A stretch of DNA of 64,000 nt from CAXBDP01 sp041689935. Lineage in GTDB: Bacteria; Bacteroidota; Bacteroidia; Cytophagales; Cyclobacteriaceae. The stretch lies in NCBI GenBank assembly GCA_041689935.1, contig JBDNFI010000097.1:1-64000 (forward strand), read 5' to 3'. Both the position numbers and the translations under genes were made by a program. The notes beneath the pieces were generated by a model. That model was not told where the DNA came from and did not search any database. It saw nothing but the letters and a program-made list of their open reading frames with translations. Positions 26,141 to 35,026 of this stretch are shown piece by piece; positions within the stretch are counted from its first letter, which is position 1, and every line of letters starts with the position of its first letter.

Positions 26141-26841
26141 TTTATGGCTTATTTTTTATCTTTTTCATGGTCGGCTTTTCTGCTACGGCTCAAAAGAAAA
26201 AATGGGTTCAAGAAAATCTGCCTGGCTACGATAAGCAAAAATACCACTACGGATTTTCTTTAGCTGTTCATTCCAGTTTCAATAATATTATCTATAACAA
26301 CGATTTCGATAGTATCCCAAATTTATCGGCTATCCTCCCGCAAGCATCTCCTGGCTTTTCCATAGGGTTTCTTATTAATGCTCGTTTGAGTGAATATTGG
26401 GACATACGGCTTCATCCAAATTTCGTTTTTTACGAAACTAGGCTCAATTATCATTTTGCAGGCTCCCAAGGCAATGAAGGAAGTGTACGAGAAGAATTGA
26501 TTGAAGGTACCCGCATAGAATTTCCCTTGCTGTTGAAATGGAAATCTTCTCGCCATGGCAACCATCGGATGTATCTTATTGGAGGTATCAAACCTGTGCT
26601 CGAAGGAGGGAGACGGAAAGACGAAGACTCCACCCAAGATCGTGTAGAATTAATTAGATCTGATTTGGCTATTGATATTGGCTTTGGGTCGGAGATATAC
26701 TTCTCCTTTTTCAAGTTTTCACCTGAATTACGGTTTTCATACGGGTTATCCAATTTGCTAGCAAGTCGTGATAATATCTTGACACGCGGACTTGATCGCG
26801 TAACTTACAATAGTGTAACTCTTTATCTGAATTTTCACTAA
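26089..26841 (+). CDS. porT: PorT-like outer-membrane protein
   Basis: This 250-residue exported beta-barrel protein has a hydrophobic signal at residues 19-35 (IIYGLFFIFFMVGFSATA). Alternating strands follow, with conserved pieces such as YHYGFSLAVHSSFN, ASPGFSIGFLINARLSEYWDIRLHPNFVFYE (in two parts) and IEFPLLLKWKS. PorT is an accessory of the type IX secretion system and is often found beside ubiE in Bacteroidota. The ATG at 26089 overlaps ubiE by 52 bases. A later start would remove part of the signal, and no other ATG fits. The call rests on pattern and context, not on a full alignment. Confidence 0.75.
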   Translation: MHAFNSWDKLYLHRHKIIYGLFFIFFMVGFSATAQKKKWVQENLPGYDKQKYHYGFSLAVHSSFNNIIYNNDFDSIPNLSAILPQASPGFSIGFLINARLSEYWDIRLHPNFVFYETRLNYHFAGSQGNEGSVREELIEGTRIEFPLLLKWKSSRHGNHRMYLIGGIKPVLEGGRRKDEDSTQDRVELIRSDLAIDIGFGSEIYFSFFKFSPELRFSYGLSNLLASRDNILTRGLDRVTYNSVTLYLNFH

Positions 26842-27596
26842 TGAACCAAAAAATTGCCCTTGTAACTGGTGCTACTTCTGGCATCGGAAAAGCAACCGCC
26901 TTACTATTAGGTGAAAATGGTTTCGATATCATTGCTTGTGGTCGAAGAAATGATAGGCTCGCTGCCTTAAAGGATGAATTGAACGGAAAATGTGAAGTTT
27001 ATTCACTAAGTTTTGACGTGCGTGATAAGCAATCAGTAGCGAGGGAAATCGCCTTATTGCCTAGTAATTGGAGCAAAATAGACTTGCTAATAAATAATGC
27101 TGGCAATGCTCATGGCTTGGCACCCATTCAGGATGGTGACTTGGAGGATTGGGATGCGATGATCGATATCAATGTGAAAGGCTTGTTATATGTATCAAAG
27201 GCAGTGATGCAAGGCATGATATCCCGTGGTGTAGGTCAGATTATTAATGTGGGTTCTATTGCCGGAAAGGAAGTGTACCCAAATGGCAATGTGTATTGTG
27301 CAAGTAAGTTTGCAGTTGATGCACTAACTGCTGGTATGCGCCGTGACTTATACGATAAAGGCATTCGAGTAAGTCAGGTGTGCCCAGGGATGGTGGAGAC
27401 GGAATTTGGCTTGGTTCGATTCAAAGGAGATGAGGCACGTGCAGCTTCAATATATACAGGCTACCAGCCACTTACAGCGGAGGATGTGGCAGATGCCATT
27501 TGCTATATGGCCACTAGGCCTGCCCATGTCAATGTAGCAGATATGCTGCTATTGTCCAGCGATCAGGCAGCTTCTACCATGATCAATAAGAAGTAA
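26841..27596 (+). CDS. SDR family NADP-dependent oxidoreductase (YdfG-like)
   Basis: This 251-residue short-chain dehydrogenase has VTGATSGIGKATA at residues 8-20, LLINNAGNAHGL near 84, and a catalytic YCASKFA motif near 152. The PGMVETEFGLVRF segment after the catalytic helix is typical of the YdfG/serine 3-dehydrogenase-like subgroup, which reduces 3-hydroxy acids or malonic semialdehyde. The substrate here is unknown. The ATG overlaps the porT stop by one base (TAATG), so the two are coupled. Confidence 0.85.
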   Translation: MNQKIALVTGATSGIGKATALLLGENGFDIIACGRRNDRLAALKDELNGKCEVYSLSFDVRDKQSVAREIALLPSNWSKIDLLINNAGNAHGLAPIQDGDLEDWDAMIDINVKGLLYVSKAVMQGMISRGVGQIINVGSIAGKEVYPNGNVYCASKFAVDALTAGMRRDLYDKGIRVSQVCPGMVETEFGLVRFKGDEARAASIYTGYQPLTAEDVADAICYMATRPAHVNVADMLLLSSDQAASTMINKK

Positions 27597-27614
27597 AAAA
27601 AAGGCAGAAATTCC

Positions 27615-28250
27615 TTAATATTTTAATTTCAGGAGGGTATCTCGATCAATTTCGTGGGCTCCATCAAAAATCATTTCATGGAGTTTTACTCCTAGTTTAG
27701 CGGCAATATCTCTTAGCTCCTTCATGGTTTGCTCGCTGAGATATGGATCATTTTTGCCGTAAACGAATCTAACTTCTGTCTTTCTTAATTTGTGCTCACT
27801 AAGCTCAAATGGCAAATCAGGAGGAAATATGCCCGCCCATAATATCAATCTGTCGAAATGATTTTTGCCATGCATCAGCCATCTACTGGCTGTAGCACTT
27901 CCTTGGCTGAATCCGAGCAAGCTAATCCGTGCATTTGGGCAATGGCATATTATTTCATGGTAGACCGTATCGAGATAGGTTACGTAGTTGTGGATGTCAG
28001 TCAGTCGTTCCTCTTTGGTCATCCAAGAGGCACCAACCCTCCCGCTAAATCCATCAAGATAATATCTGGATAAGCCCTCCGGAGCTACAATCAGGGTTTC
28101 CTCGTCAAATAATACTTCAAATTTTTTCAGAAAATAATATGCCAGCATTCCATGACCATGGCACACAAAATAGACCTCTTTGATATGCTCGCTTGGCTCA
28201 TTAGACTGGAAATATCTTGCCCTAAAATTTACTAAAATATCCTTTTGCAT
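27615..28250 (-). CDS. Alpha/beta hydrolase (carboxylesterase/phospholipase type)
   Basis: This 211-residue protein has the nucleophile elbow GFSQGSATASRW near residue 109, a catalytic Asp region in VRFVYGKNDPYLSE near 159, and a His in FDGAHEIDRD near 198. The layout is that of small esterases such as YpfH. There is no signal peptide. It is coupled to cytidine deaminase through a one-base overlap (stop of cdd at 28250). The natural ester is unknown. Confidence 0.8.
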   Translation of the reverse strand: MQKDILVNFRARYFQSNEPSEHIKEVYFVCHGHGMLAYYFLKKFEVLFDEETLIVAPEGLSRYYLDGFSGRVGASWMTKEERLTDIHNYVTYLDTVYHEIICHCPNARISLLGFSQGSATASRWLMHGKNHFDRLILWAGIFPPDLPFELSEHKLRKTEVRFVYGKNDPYLSEQTMKELRDIAAKLGVKLHEMIFDGAHEIDRDTLLKLKY

Positions 28251-28738
28251 TATTTCAAATTGGCATGGCTAAAACGGAAAGGGAGTAAGCTAGCTGCATT
28301 TTTTACTACATTCACAGATCCCTTTCCTGCTTCCATTACAATAGTAATATCCTTGCCGTGCAAATCCTCATATTCGCTCATCACTTGGCGGCAACCACCG
28401 CATGGAGTTACTTCCTCAAAATGTTTGTTTCCAGCTTTGCGCGCAGTTACAGCAATAGCGGTGACCTTAACGCCCGGATGCTGAGTGGCGGCGGCAAATA
28501 AGGCCACCCGCTCAGCACACAAGCCTGTCGGATACGAGGAATTTTCTTGATTGCTGCCTAGGATAATTACATTGTTTTGTAAGAGCACAGCAGCACCGAC
28601 TTCGAAATGAGAATAAGGAGAATAAGAATGCGAAGCCGCATGGCGAGCTTCTAAAAGTAACGTGGCAAATATTTCCGGAAGTTCTTCAACCGATTGGTAG
28701 TGAATGATTTCAATCTCAAGTCTCTTTATTTCGCTCAT
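28250..28738 (-). CDS. cdd: Cytidine deaminase
   Basis: This protein of about 162 residues deaminates cytidine and deoxycytidine to uridine forms in pyrimidine salvage. The start is MSEIKRLEIEIIHY. An extension upstream looks untranslated. Zinc ligands are CAERVALFAAA (Cys-Ala-Glu) near residue 75 and PCGGCRQVMSEY near 112. FEVGAAVLL, with the substrate-binding Asn-Xn-Glu loop (NQENSSYPTGL), lies between. It overlaps the downstream hydrolase by one base. Confidence 0.93.
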   Translation of the reverse strand: MSEIKRLEIEIIHYQSVEELPEIFATLLLEARHAASHSYSPYSHFEVGAAVLLQNNVIILGSNQENSSYPTGLCAERVALFAAATQHPGVKVTAIAVTARKAGNKHFEEVTPCGGCRQVMSEYEDLHGKDITIVMEAGKGSVNVVKNAASLLPFRFSHANLK

Positions 28739-28835
28739 AAGTTTTCGTAAACTGAGAATTAATATACATAATTTATAGGTGAAAGGTTTTGGAAGCCACA
28801 AAAAGCCCATTTAATTTGCTAACAAATTCTAAGCT

Positions 28836-30176
28836 ATGAAGCAGATATTAGTATTGGGAGCAGGCCGATCTTCCACCATTTTGATAGATTACTTGGTGCA
28901 GCAATGCGAAATGCGTCATTGGAAATTGCGGGTGGGTGATGTGGATTTACAATTGGCTGAGCAAAAAGTGAAGGTGCATACTCATGCTGAGGCTTTTCAA
29001 TTTGATTTGTTTGATCAGCCTAACTTAGCCAAGTATATAGCTGATAGTGATTTGGTGATTTCCATGGTGCCGGCACATTTGCACATAAAAGTGGCAGAAG
29101 TTTGCGTGGAATTGAGCAAGCATTTGATTACGGCATCCTATGCTTCTGATGATATCAAAAATTTGCACCAAAAGGCCATTGATAAGGAGGTTTTAGTTTT
29201 GATGGAATGTGGATTGGATCCGGGAATTGACCACATGTCTGCAATGAAGGTAATCGATGAAATCCGTGAAAAAGGGCATGATTTACGTACTTTCGAAAGT
29301 TTTACGGGTGGGTTATTAGCATCGTCCGATACGGATGACAATCCATGGGAGTATCGGTTTACGTGGAACCCTCGCAACGTGGTTTTGGCTGGCCAAGGCG
29401 TTGTGAAGTTTATTCAAGAAGGCCTATATAAGTTTATCCCCTACCACAAAGTATTTCGCCGAACTGAGGTGGTTCATATTCCCGGTCATGGATTTTTTGA
29501 AGGCTATGCCAATAGAGATTCGCTCAAATATCGGAGTGTATATGGTTTGGAAAATATAAATACCATATATCGAGGGACTTTTCGTAAAGTAGGTTTTTGT
29601 AAGGCTTGGGATATTTTTGTGCAACTAGGAGTAACAGACGACAGCTACCAAATGGAAAATGTAGGTCTGATGACGCATCGTCAATTTATCAATAGCTTTC
29701 TTTCTTACAACCCGCACGATTCGGTGGAACTTAAATTGGCCCATTACCTCAATCTGGAATTGGATGGTGCGGAAATGTACAAATTACGCTGGGTCGGAAT
29801 CTTCGACGATACCTTGGTGGGATTAGACAAAGGATCACCTGCACAGATATTGGAGCAAATCTTGAAAAAAAGATGGGCACTAAGGGATGAAGACAAGGAT
29901 ATGATTGTGATGTGGCACAAATTTGAGTTTGTGGATGGCGGGAGGATTCGGGAAATTCACTCCCACATGGTACACACTGGCGATAATCAAGAACAAACTG
30001 CGATGGCACGCACAGTGGGTTTGCCATTGGGCATCGCAGCCATGATGGTATTGGATGGAAAAATAAATTTAACTGGAGTTCGTTTGCCGATTAGCAAAGA
30101 AGTATATAATCCGATATTAGATGAACTAAGTAAATTTGGGATCCAATTTCACGAAACTGAGATAGATCGGGATTAG
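28836..30176 (+). CDS. Saccharopine dehydrogenase-family protein
   Basis: This 446-residue cytoplasmic NAD(P)-binding enzyme has ILVLGAGRSSTILIDYL at the start as a Rossmann loop. VISMVPAHLHI is near residue 70 and LMECGLDPGIDHMSAM near 125, typical of the LYS9-type saccharopine dehydrogenase family. The C-terminal half contains FVDGGRIREIHSHMV. In bacteria such genes may act in lysine catabolism or on other opine-like substrates. No other lysine-catabolic gene is adjacent, so the exact substrate is open. Confidence 0.82.
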   Translation: MKQILVLGAGRSSTILIDYLVQQCEMRHWKLRVGDVDLQLAEQKVKVHTHAEAFQFDLFDQPNLAKYIADSDLVISMVPAHLHIKVAEVCVELSKHLITASYASDDIKNLHQKAIDKEVLVLMECGLDPGIDHMSAMKVIDEIREKGHDLRTFESFTGGLLASSDTDDNPWEYRFTWNPRNVVLAGQGVVKFIQEGLYKFIPYHKVFRRTEVVHIPGHGFFEGYANRDSLKYRSVYGLENINTIYRGTFRKVGFCKAWDIFVQLGVTDDSYQMENVGLMTHRQFINSFLSYNPHDSVELKLAHYLNLELDGAEMYKLRWVGIFDDTLVGLDKGSPAQILEQILKKRWALRDEDKDMIVMWHKFEFVDGGRIREIHSHMVHTGDNQEQTAMARTVGLPLGIAAMMVLDGKINLTGVRLPISKEVYNPILDELSKFGIQFHETEIDRD

Positions 30177-30182
30177 CCTGAT

Positions 30183-30896
30183 CTAAACATAAAAATCCTC
30201 CATTAGGTTTTTCATTTCTGTACTATAGTTTCGGTCTGCATTGCGAATAGTAAAGTCGTTCTTTTGTGGGTTGAAACGAGAGCTAAAAGCATATTTTTGG
30301 ACTACCCTAATCCAAGGCTTGTCTTCATTTTCTCTTATTTTCCATTCTGCATTTCGGTAAAGCCCATGCCCTACAGCTAATTGCTCAAATGCAATAGCTT
30401 GGGAATATGGAAGTAAAACCCAAAATTCACCATCTGGTAATAGAAGCTTTTTTACACCCATCAGTAATTCTGCAAACCCAAGTGTTGATTGGTGCATCGC
30501 TGCATTGGCAGCAGGATTTTTGCTTTTTAGATGTTTTGGATAAAAAGGCGGATTACTGAAAATTAACCCAAATAGCGCATGGTTCGTACCAGCGTATTCT
30601 TGCAAGCTTCTATGAAAGAGTGATATATCGTCAGTCCAATTACTAGCTGCAATATTTTCTTTCGCTTGCTTGTAGGCATTTCTCTCGATTTCTAAACTAG
30701 TGATTGGCAGAATGCCGCATTGAGCCGCCATCAAAGTCAATAGTCCAGTACCTGCACCAATATCCAACCCATTCACTCCTTTGGCTGCATGCTTACTCAA
30801 TATGGCTCCAAAAATACATGCGTCGGTAGTTACCTTCATAGCCGTATCACCTTGGTGAATACTGAATTGCTTGAAATGGAATACTGAGTTGGGCAT
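30183..30896 (-). CDS. trmN6: tRNA1(Val) (adenine(37)-N6)-methyltransferase family (YfiC)
   Basis: This protein of about 237 residues is a class I SAM methyltransferase starting at MPNSVFHFKQFSIHQG. An 8-residue in-frame extension lacks family character. The opening motif with TAMKVTTDACIFGAIL is characteristic of YfiC. SAM binding is at LDIGAGTGLLTLMAAQ near residue 41, and the adenine N6 catalytic motif is SNPPFYPKH near 107. It modifies A37 of tRNA-Val in E. coli. Here the same tRNA target is inferred from the family. Confidence 0.88.
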   Translation of the reverse strand: MPNSVFHFKQFSIHQGDTAMKVTTDACIFGAILSKHAAKGVNGLDIGAGTGLLTLMAAQCGILPITSLEIERNAYKQAKENIAASNWTDDISLFHRSLQEYAGTNHALFGLIFSNPPFYPKHLKSKNPAANAAMHQSTLGFAELLMGVKKLLLPDGEFWVLLPYSQAIAFEQLAVGHGLYRNAEWKIRENEDKPWIRVVQKYAFSSRFNPQKNDFTIRNADRNYSTEMKNLMEDFYV

Positions 30897-31019
30897 TGCT
30901 GATGGTTGATGCAGCAACAAAGTAAAGATTAGATTTTTGAAATTGATAGATATATTTAGACTTCAATTTTCTTTAATCAGAAACTTGAAGTCACACAAGT
31001 AGCAAAGCTATATATAGAA

Positions 31020-31253
31020 GTGTTTAAGCAGTTATTTGACTTACAGCCTGAAACTTTTTTCGCAGCAGATATTGGCGACCGAATTAGTCTAACAAAGACT
31101 CCAGAAACAAACGGACTAAGACATGCAGTTCCTATAAGTAAAACCTATTTTATTGAAGTAAATATTGACAATATGGGTAAGTTCGACAGAATCAAACGAG
31201 CATTGACAATTTTTGGATTTGAAGAAGAATTATCAATTAAGCATGCAGACTAA
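31020..31253 (+). pseudogene. Fragment or small gene of unknown family
   Basis: This 77-residue frame starts with GTG at best. The same frame continues open upstream to a stop at 30957-30959 (reading LEVTQVAKLYIEVF into the body) without any ATG. The body (FFAADIGDRISLTK ... LRHAVPISKTYFIEVNID ... RALTIFGFEEELS) looks like genuine protein sequence. The missing start suggests a C-terminal fragment of a longer gene. It lies in an accessory patch beside the Fic gene. No family was recognised. It could equally be a short intact gene with a GTG start. Confidence 0.45.
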
Positions 31254-31444
31254 AGAAAAGGGGCGTAGGCATAAGATCACCTATACGCAAGCAGAGGTTT
31301 CGTGCTTCTTAGGAAAGGAAAGTGGTAAATTTGAATTCAGTTATTCATAGGAAGTTCAGTGGTCAAAATCCCTGCCTAATTATAGCTGAATCCCGTTACC
31401 ATCAAGCAAAGTGAACAACTGTGCAACGAATAATCTTGCTAATT

Positions 31445-31513
31445 GATGCAATATTAGCATCGAATAATTTTGATTTGAGTTGAATAAGGAGTACATTAGT
31501 TGCATAATATGCA
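31445..31513. promoter_or_regulatory. Two inverted repeats upstream of the Fic gene
   Basis: GATGC-N7-GCATC (31445-31461) and TGCAT-N3-ATGCA (31501-31513) both run into the same word GCATCGAAT. The second lies directly over the likely translation start of the Fic gene. Two related palindromes at this place could be operator sites for autoregulation, since class II Fic proteins of this type carry a C-terminal winged-helix. Base pairing is short, so chance is possible. Confidence 0.4.
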
Positions 31514-31517
31514 TCGA

Positions 31518-32642
31518 ATGAAAGCTTTTATACATCAACAAGACAATTGGCCCGAGTTTACTTGGAATAGCAATGAATTCTTAAGTCTATTAAGTGAGGC
31601 AAGAAACCTACAAGGACGACTTATTGGAAAAATGGAGACATTGGGTTTTGATTTAAGAAATGAGGCTTTACTTGACACCTTGACACTTGATGTAATAAAA
31701 ACCTCAGAAATTGAAGGAGAAATTTTAAATCCTGACCAGGTTCGTTCATCGATTGCTCGTAGATTAGGAATGGAAATAGCTGGTGCAGTAGAATCCGATC
31801 GAAATGTAGATGGCGTTGTAGAAATGATGCTTGATGCAACACAAAATTGCTTTAAACCATTAGCAGCCGAGAGATTATTTGATTGGCATGCCGCCCTCTT
31901 TCCAACAGGGAGAAGTGGAATGTACAAAATTACTGTTGCTGATTGGAGAAAAGACACAACAGGACTGATGCAAGTAGTATCGGGAGCAATGGGAAAAGAG
32001 AAAGTACATTATCAAGCACCCGATTCAGGACTGCTAGAAAAAGAAATGACTCGATTTTTAGATTGGTTTAATAGTAACGCCTCGATAGATTTAGTACTTA
32101 AGGCAGCGATAGCACATTTATGGTTTGTGACCATTCACCCTTTTGACGATGGAAACGGTAGGATAGCAAGAGCTTTAACGGATGTGCTTCTGGCGCAATC
32201 AGATAAAAGTAATCAACGATTTTATAGTATGTCGGCACAGATTAGAATAGATAGAAAGCAGTATTATGACCTACTGGAAAAAACGCAAAAAGGCAATTTA
32301 GATATAACAAATTGGATTGCATGGTTTTTAAGTTGCTTGATTAATGCCCTTAAATCAACAGATACTGTTTTAACAAAAGTGTTATTTAAAGCAGGTTTTT
32401 GGCAAAAACACATTAATACTGTGATAAATGGCCGACAGAAAAAATTATTGAATAAGTTGACCGATGGATTTGACGGGAAATTGACCTCTTCAAAATGGGC
32501 AAAAATTGCAAAATGTTCTAAAGATTCGGCTGTTCGAGACATTAATGACCTAATTGAAAAAGGAATATTACAAAGGGAAGCAGCAGGAGGTAGAAGTACT
32601 AATTATGAACTGATAGGATTGTCTGCTGATAAAAATTGGTAA
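31518..32642 (+). CDS. Class II Fic family protein (putative AMPylating enzyme)
   Basis: This protein of about 374 residues starts at MKAFIHQQDNWPEFTW. An ATG 9 bases earlier is an alternative. The N-terminal Fic_N/DUF4172-like region carries the inhibitory motif TSEIEG near residue 62 (class II arrangement, in which Glu blocks the ATP site). The Fic core motif HPFDDGNGRIARAL is near residue 207 with all catalytic residues. The C-terminal part is helical with a winged-helix-like end (SKWAKIAKCSKDSAVRDINDLIEKG). Such proteins attach AMP to protein targets. The target is unknown. It stands alone in an accessory patch. Confidence 0.9.
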   Translation: MKAFIHQQDNWPEFTWNSNEFLSLLSEARNLQGRLIGKMETLGFDLRNEALLDTLTLDVIKTSEIEGEILNPDQVRSSIARRLGMEIAGAVESDRNVDGVVEMMLDATQNCFKPLAAERLFDWHAALFPTGRSGMYKITVADWRKDTTGLMQVVSGAMGKEKVHYQAPDSGLLEKEMTRFLDWFNSNASIDLVLKAAIAHLWFVTIHPFDDGNGRIARALTDVLLAQSDKSNQRFYSMSAQIRIDRKQYYDLLEKTQKGNLDITNWIAWFLSCLINALKSTDTVLTKVLFKAGFWQKHINTVINGRQKKLLNKLTDGFDGKLTSSKWAKIAKCSKDSAVRDINDLIEKGILQREAAGGRSTNYELIGLSADKNW

Positions 32643-33069
32643 AATATTGGCCGAGATAGTAGTAAAATCAAGGCTTGTGGTTCAAATTAAACTTTGTGTT
32701 TAACCGAAAGTTCAGTGCTTTGCAATCGCCTATTTTTCATACACAAACCGTTGTAACTCATTGCGAATGTTTTTCAAGCACCTCTCCAACATTTATTGAG
32801 CTTTATTATTACTGTCTTTAAACTCAATCTCCCTCTGCCACGCTTCTGTAAAGCGTTCAGATCTATTTTTTGTAAGTAATCAAGGCAATTAGCCAAAAAT
32901 ATCCTTCGTTTTTGTTTTTATCAACCTTCTGATTACAAATCCTAATAGTAAAAGAGCACGTTTTGCAAAAGTGCGCTAGTACATAAATGCAATGACCCGT
33001 AAGGTTTCCGAAACCTTACGGGTCTTATTCGCTTAAAAGTGGAACCTTAATTAAAAGGTAAGTCTAAAC
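32643..33069. other. Gene-free accessory region with decayed coding traces
   Basis: This gap of about 430 bases lies between the Fic gene and a lipoprotein gene. On the - strand, around 32735-32880, two short consecutive frames read like old protein (RSERFTEAWQREIEFKD, then a stop, then MLERCLKNIRNELQRFVYEK). They are interrupted, so a decayed gene is possible. A long palindrome lies at 32994-33024. No intact gene is supported. Confidence 0.45.
32994..33024. repeat. 31-bp palindrome (GACCCGTAAGGTTTC and its complement)
   Basis: A 15-bp perfect inverted repeat has its arms separated by a single base. It lies about 45 bases beyond the stop of the - strand lipoprotein gene, so it could serve as its terminator, although only a weak T-rich tail (TCTTATTC) follows on the + side. 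The near-zero loop and perfect arms are more like a dispersed palindromic element. No second copy was noticed in the window. Confidence 0.6.
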
Positions 33070-33813
33070 TTACAACTCCGTGAAAAGTACCCTAACCGAG
33101 CGGAAGTAAATTTCGAAATCTTCAGGTTTATCAGTGTGGAACCCGATTAGCAGCCACAGGGTGCCTGCATTATTGGTGCGGATCAAAAATGGAAAGTTGA
33201 TGTTTTCTAGTTGGGTAAGATGGAATACACCATTCTCTTGCATGTGTCTTAGCGGGCCAAGATTGATAATATTGGAATTGCTTTCACCCACTTTTGCTGG
33301 GAACCTGTTATTGAAGTTGGGCTCTAGTAACCCAGTGATGGGAGAATTGCCCTTTATATTGGGTTCAAAACTTAATCCTCCTGCAAGCATATTGAGGCCA
33401 CTTATGGTCGCATCCGCTTGGTTCGCCGGGTTCGTCCTTGCAGAAATATTGGTAGCTATATCTATTCTAAACCTTAACCGATAGAGCATATTTGGAGGCA
33501 AGTTAGTTACATCTTTTTTGAGGAAAAAAAATAATTCTGATCCTTTATTACTTCCAGAAACATATAAGCTATTGCGGGATTGTCCGGTGCTTTCAGGAAG
33601 CGGTGTAATATTAATTTGTAGTTGGTATTCTTCAACGGCATTGCTTGGGATATTTGTGAAGAAAGGAGACCAATCTTTTGGTCCTTCGGAAAAATCGCTG
33701 GCAAGGACAATGCCTGGTGAGGCTTCGTCTGTGATGTCGTTGCATGCCACCAAAAGGGAGAATATAATAAAAATGCAAGAGAGGGATGTCCCTAAATGTT
33801 TATTGAATTTCAA
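33070..33813 (-). CDS. Hypothetical lipoprotein
   Basis: This 247-residue protein has a lipoprotein signal ending at SLLVACNDI (Cys near residue 24). The body is beta-rich (LQINITPLPESTGQSRN, MLYRLRFRIDIATNISA, PFLIRTNNAGTLWLLIGFHTD) and ends in EDFEIYFRSVRVLF, resembling a carbohydrate-binding or jelly-roll fold, but no family was recognised. The start is TTG at 33813, as no ATG is available in frame. It is isolated by gaps on both sides. Confidence 0.75.
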   Translation of the reverse strand: MKFNKHLGTSLSCIFIIFSLLVACNDITDEASPGIVLASDFSEGPKDWSPFFTNIPSNAVEEYQLQINITPLPESTGQSRNSLYVSGSNKGSELFFFLKKDVTNLPPNMLYRLRFRIDIATNISARTNPANQADATISGLNMLAGGLSFEPNIKGNSPITGLLEPNFNNRFPAKVGESNSNIINLGPLRHMQENGVFHLTQLENINFPFLIRTNNAGTLWLLIGFHTDKPEDFEIYFRSVRVLFTEL

Positions 33814-34015
33814 TGCTATTGACCCTATTAAAAATAAACCTGCACCCCAACTGAAATTCCTTAGTACCTCTACTTACCTCGGAAATCATCATCCAACAAA
33901 CCTTAACCATGAAAAAGACGGGGGTGCAGGAATTCTATTTATATTTTAAATAATTACCTCATACAAGACAATTTTGGATCCAAAAGGTTGGAATTCCCCC
34001 CTAAGTTGAAAAAAT

Positions 34016-35023
34016 TTACGGGAGCCAGAAGTCAAATACAATTTTGTTCATACAATCAAAATGACTTTTTGGGCATTTTTCGAATCCAATTTTGGAGCAA
34101 GGTCTACATCCTAAACCTTGCTTTTCAAGTATAACGAATTTAGTTCGATAAGGATACATTCCAAACGAAGGAATTGTGTTGCCCCAAATGGTAAAAAGTT
34201 TTTTTTGGAAAGCCGCAGCAATATGCATCATTCCAGTGTCATGGGTAAACACATAATTTGCACCTTTAATTACACTTGCAGACTGGTTGACCGATAATTT
34301 TCCACAGGTGTCAAAAATTAACGCCTTTTTGTTCATTTCGTTGAGTTTGGGCTCATAGCCTTGATTTTCCTCCCGCCTTTCAAAAAACTTAGCAATTTCG
34401 ATGGCCGTTTCTTTATCTTCATCTCCACCAATCAGAATGATCGGCTTATTAATTTTATCACATAGCTCAATCATTCTGCCTAGTGGGAGCTTTTTGGTGG
34501 CGTGCTTCCCGCCAATCGCATAGACTACATATTCTTGTTGAAATGCCTCTGGAAGCCAATTATTTTCCACTTCATCTTTATGTGGAATGAAATAATCTAA
34601 GCCTAAGGCATCCATTTTCACGCCTAGCTCTTTTACTGTCTCCATGTATCTATCTACGATATGGACATTCGGTAGGCGATCAACTTTCAATTGCACCTTA
34701 AGCCATTTCTCTACATTTAACTTTTTAAAGCTTTTGGATTTCACTCCTAAAGCAAGCTTAACCTGTCGAGTTCGTAAATTATTGTGAAGGTCTATTATGA
34801 AGTCGAACTTCTCTTTTTTAAGCTCTTTGATTAAATCACTGGTGCTGCTTTCCAGCAGATGAATTTTGGATAGATATGGATTAGCTTCCAAAATACTGAA
34901 ATAGCTTTTTTTGGTAGCAAAGTGAATTTCGGCATTGTCAAGCTGCGTTTTGAGCGTGCGAATGACTGGCGTAGTAAGTACAATATCTCCAATTGAAGAA
35001 AAACGTAGGATCAATATTTTCAT
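34016..35023 (-). CDS. Glycosyltransferase family 9 (heptosyltransferase-like)
   Basis: This 335-residue protein has the GT9 layout. ILRFSSIGDIVLTTPVIRTL at the N terminus carries the conserved Asp of the family. FDFIIDLHNNLRTRQ is near residue 95, a nucleotide-sugar region reads IGGKHATKKLP, and the C-terminal FTHDTGMMHIAAAF near residue 262 contains the donor-binding DTG segment. It would add a heptose or similar sugar to lipopolysaccharide at the inner membrane. It lies directly downstream of the broken polX gene on the same strand (3-base gap). Confidence 0.88.
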   Translation of the reverse strand: MKILILRFSSIGDIVLTTPVIRTLKTQLDNAEIHFATKKSYFSILEANPYLSKIHLLESSTSDLIKELKKEKFDFIIDLHNNLRTRQVKLALGVKSKSFKKLNVEKWLKVQLKVDRLPNVHIVDRYMETVKELGVKMDALGLDYFIPHKDEVENNWLPEAFQQEYVVYAIGGKHATKKLPLGRMIELCDKINKPIILIGGDEDKETAIEIAKFFERREENQGYEPKLNEMNKKALIFDTCGKLSVNQSASVIKGANYVFTHDTGMMHIAAAFQKKLFTIWGNTIPSFGMYPYRTKFVILEKQGLGCRPCSKIGFEKCPKSHFDCMNKIVFDFWLP

Positions 35024-35026
35024 AAA

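Noticed and set aside
33814..33930. C-terminal remnant of an outer-membrane protein on the - strand (SRGTKEFQLGCRFIF)
   Set aside because: Fewer than 40 residues. The similarity to barrel ends is too weak to call a gene.
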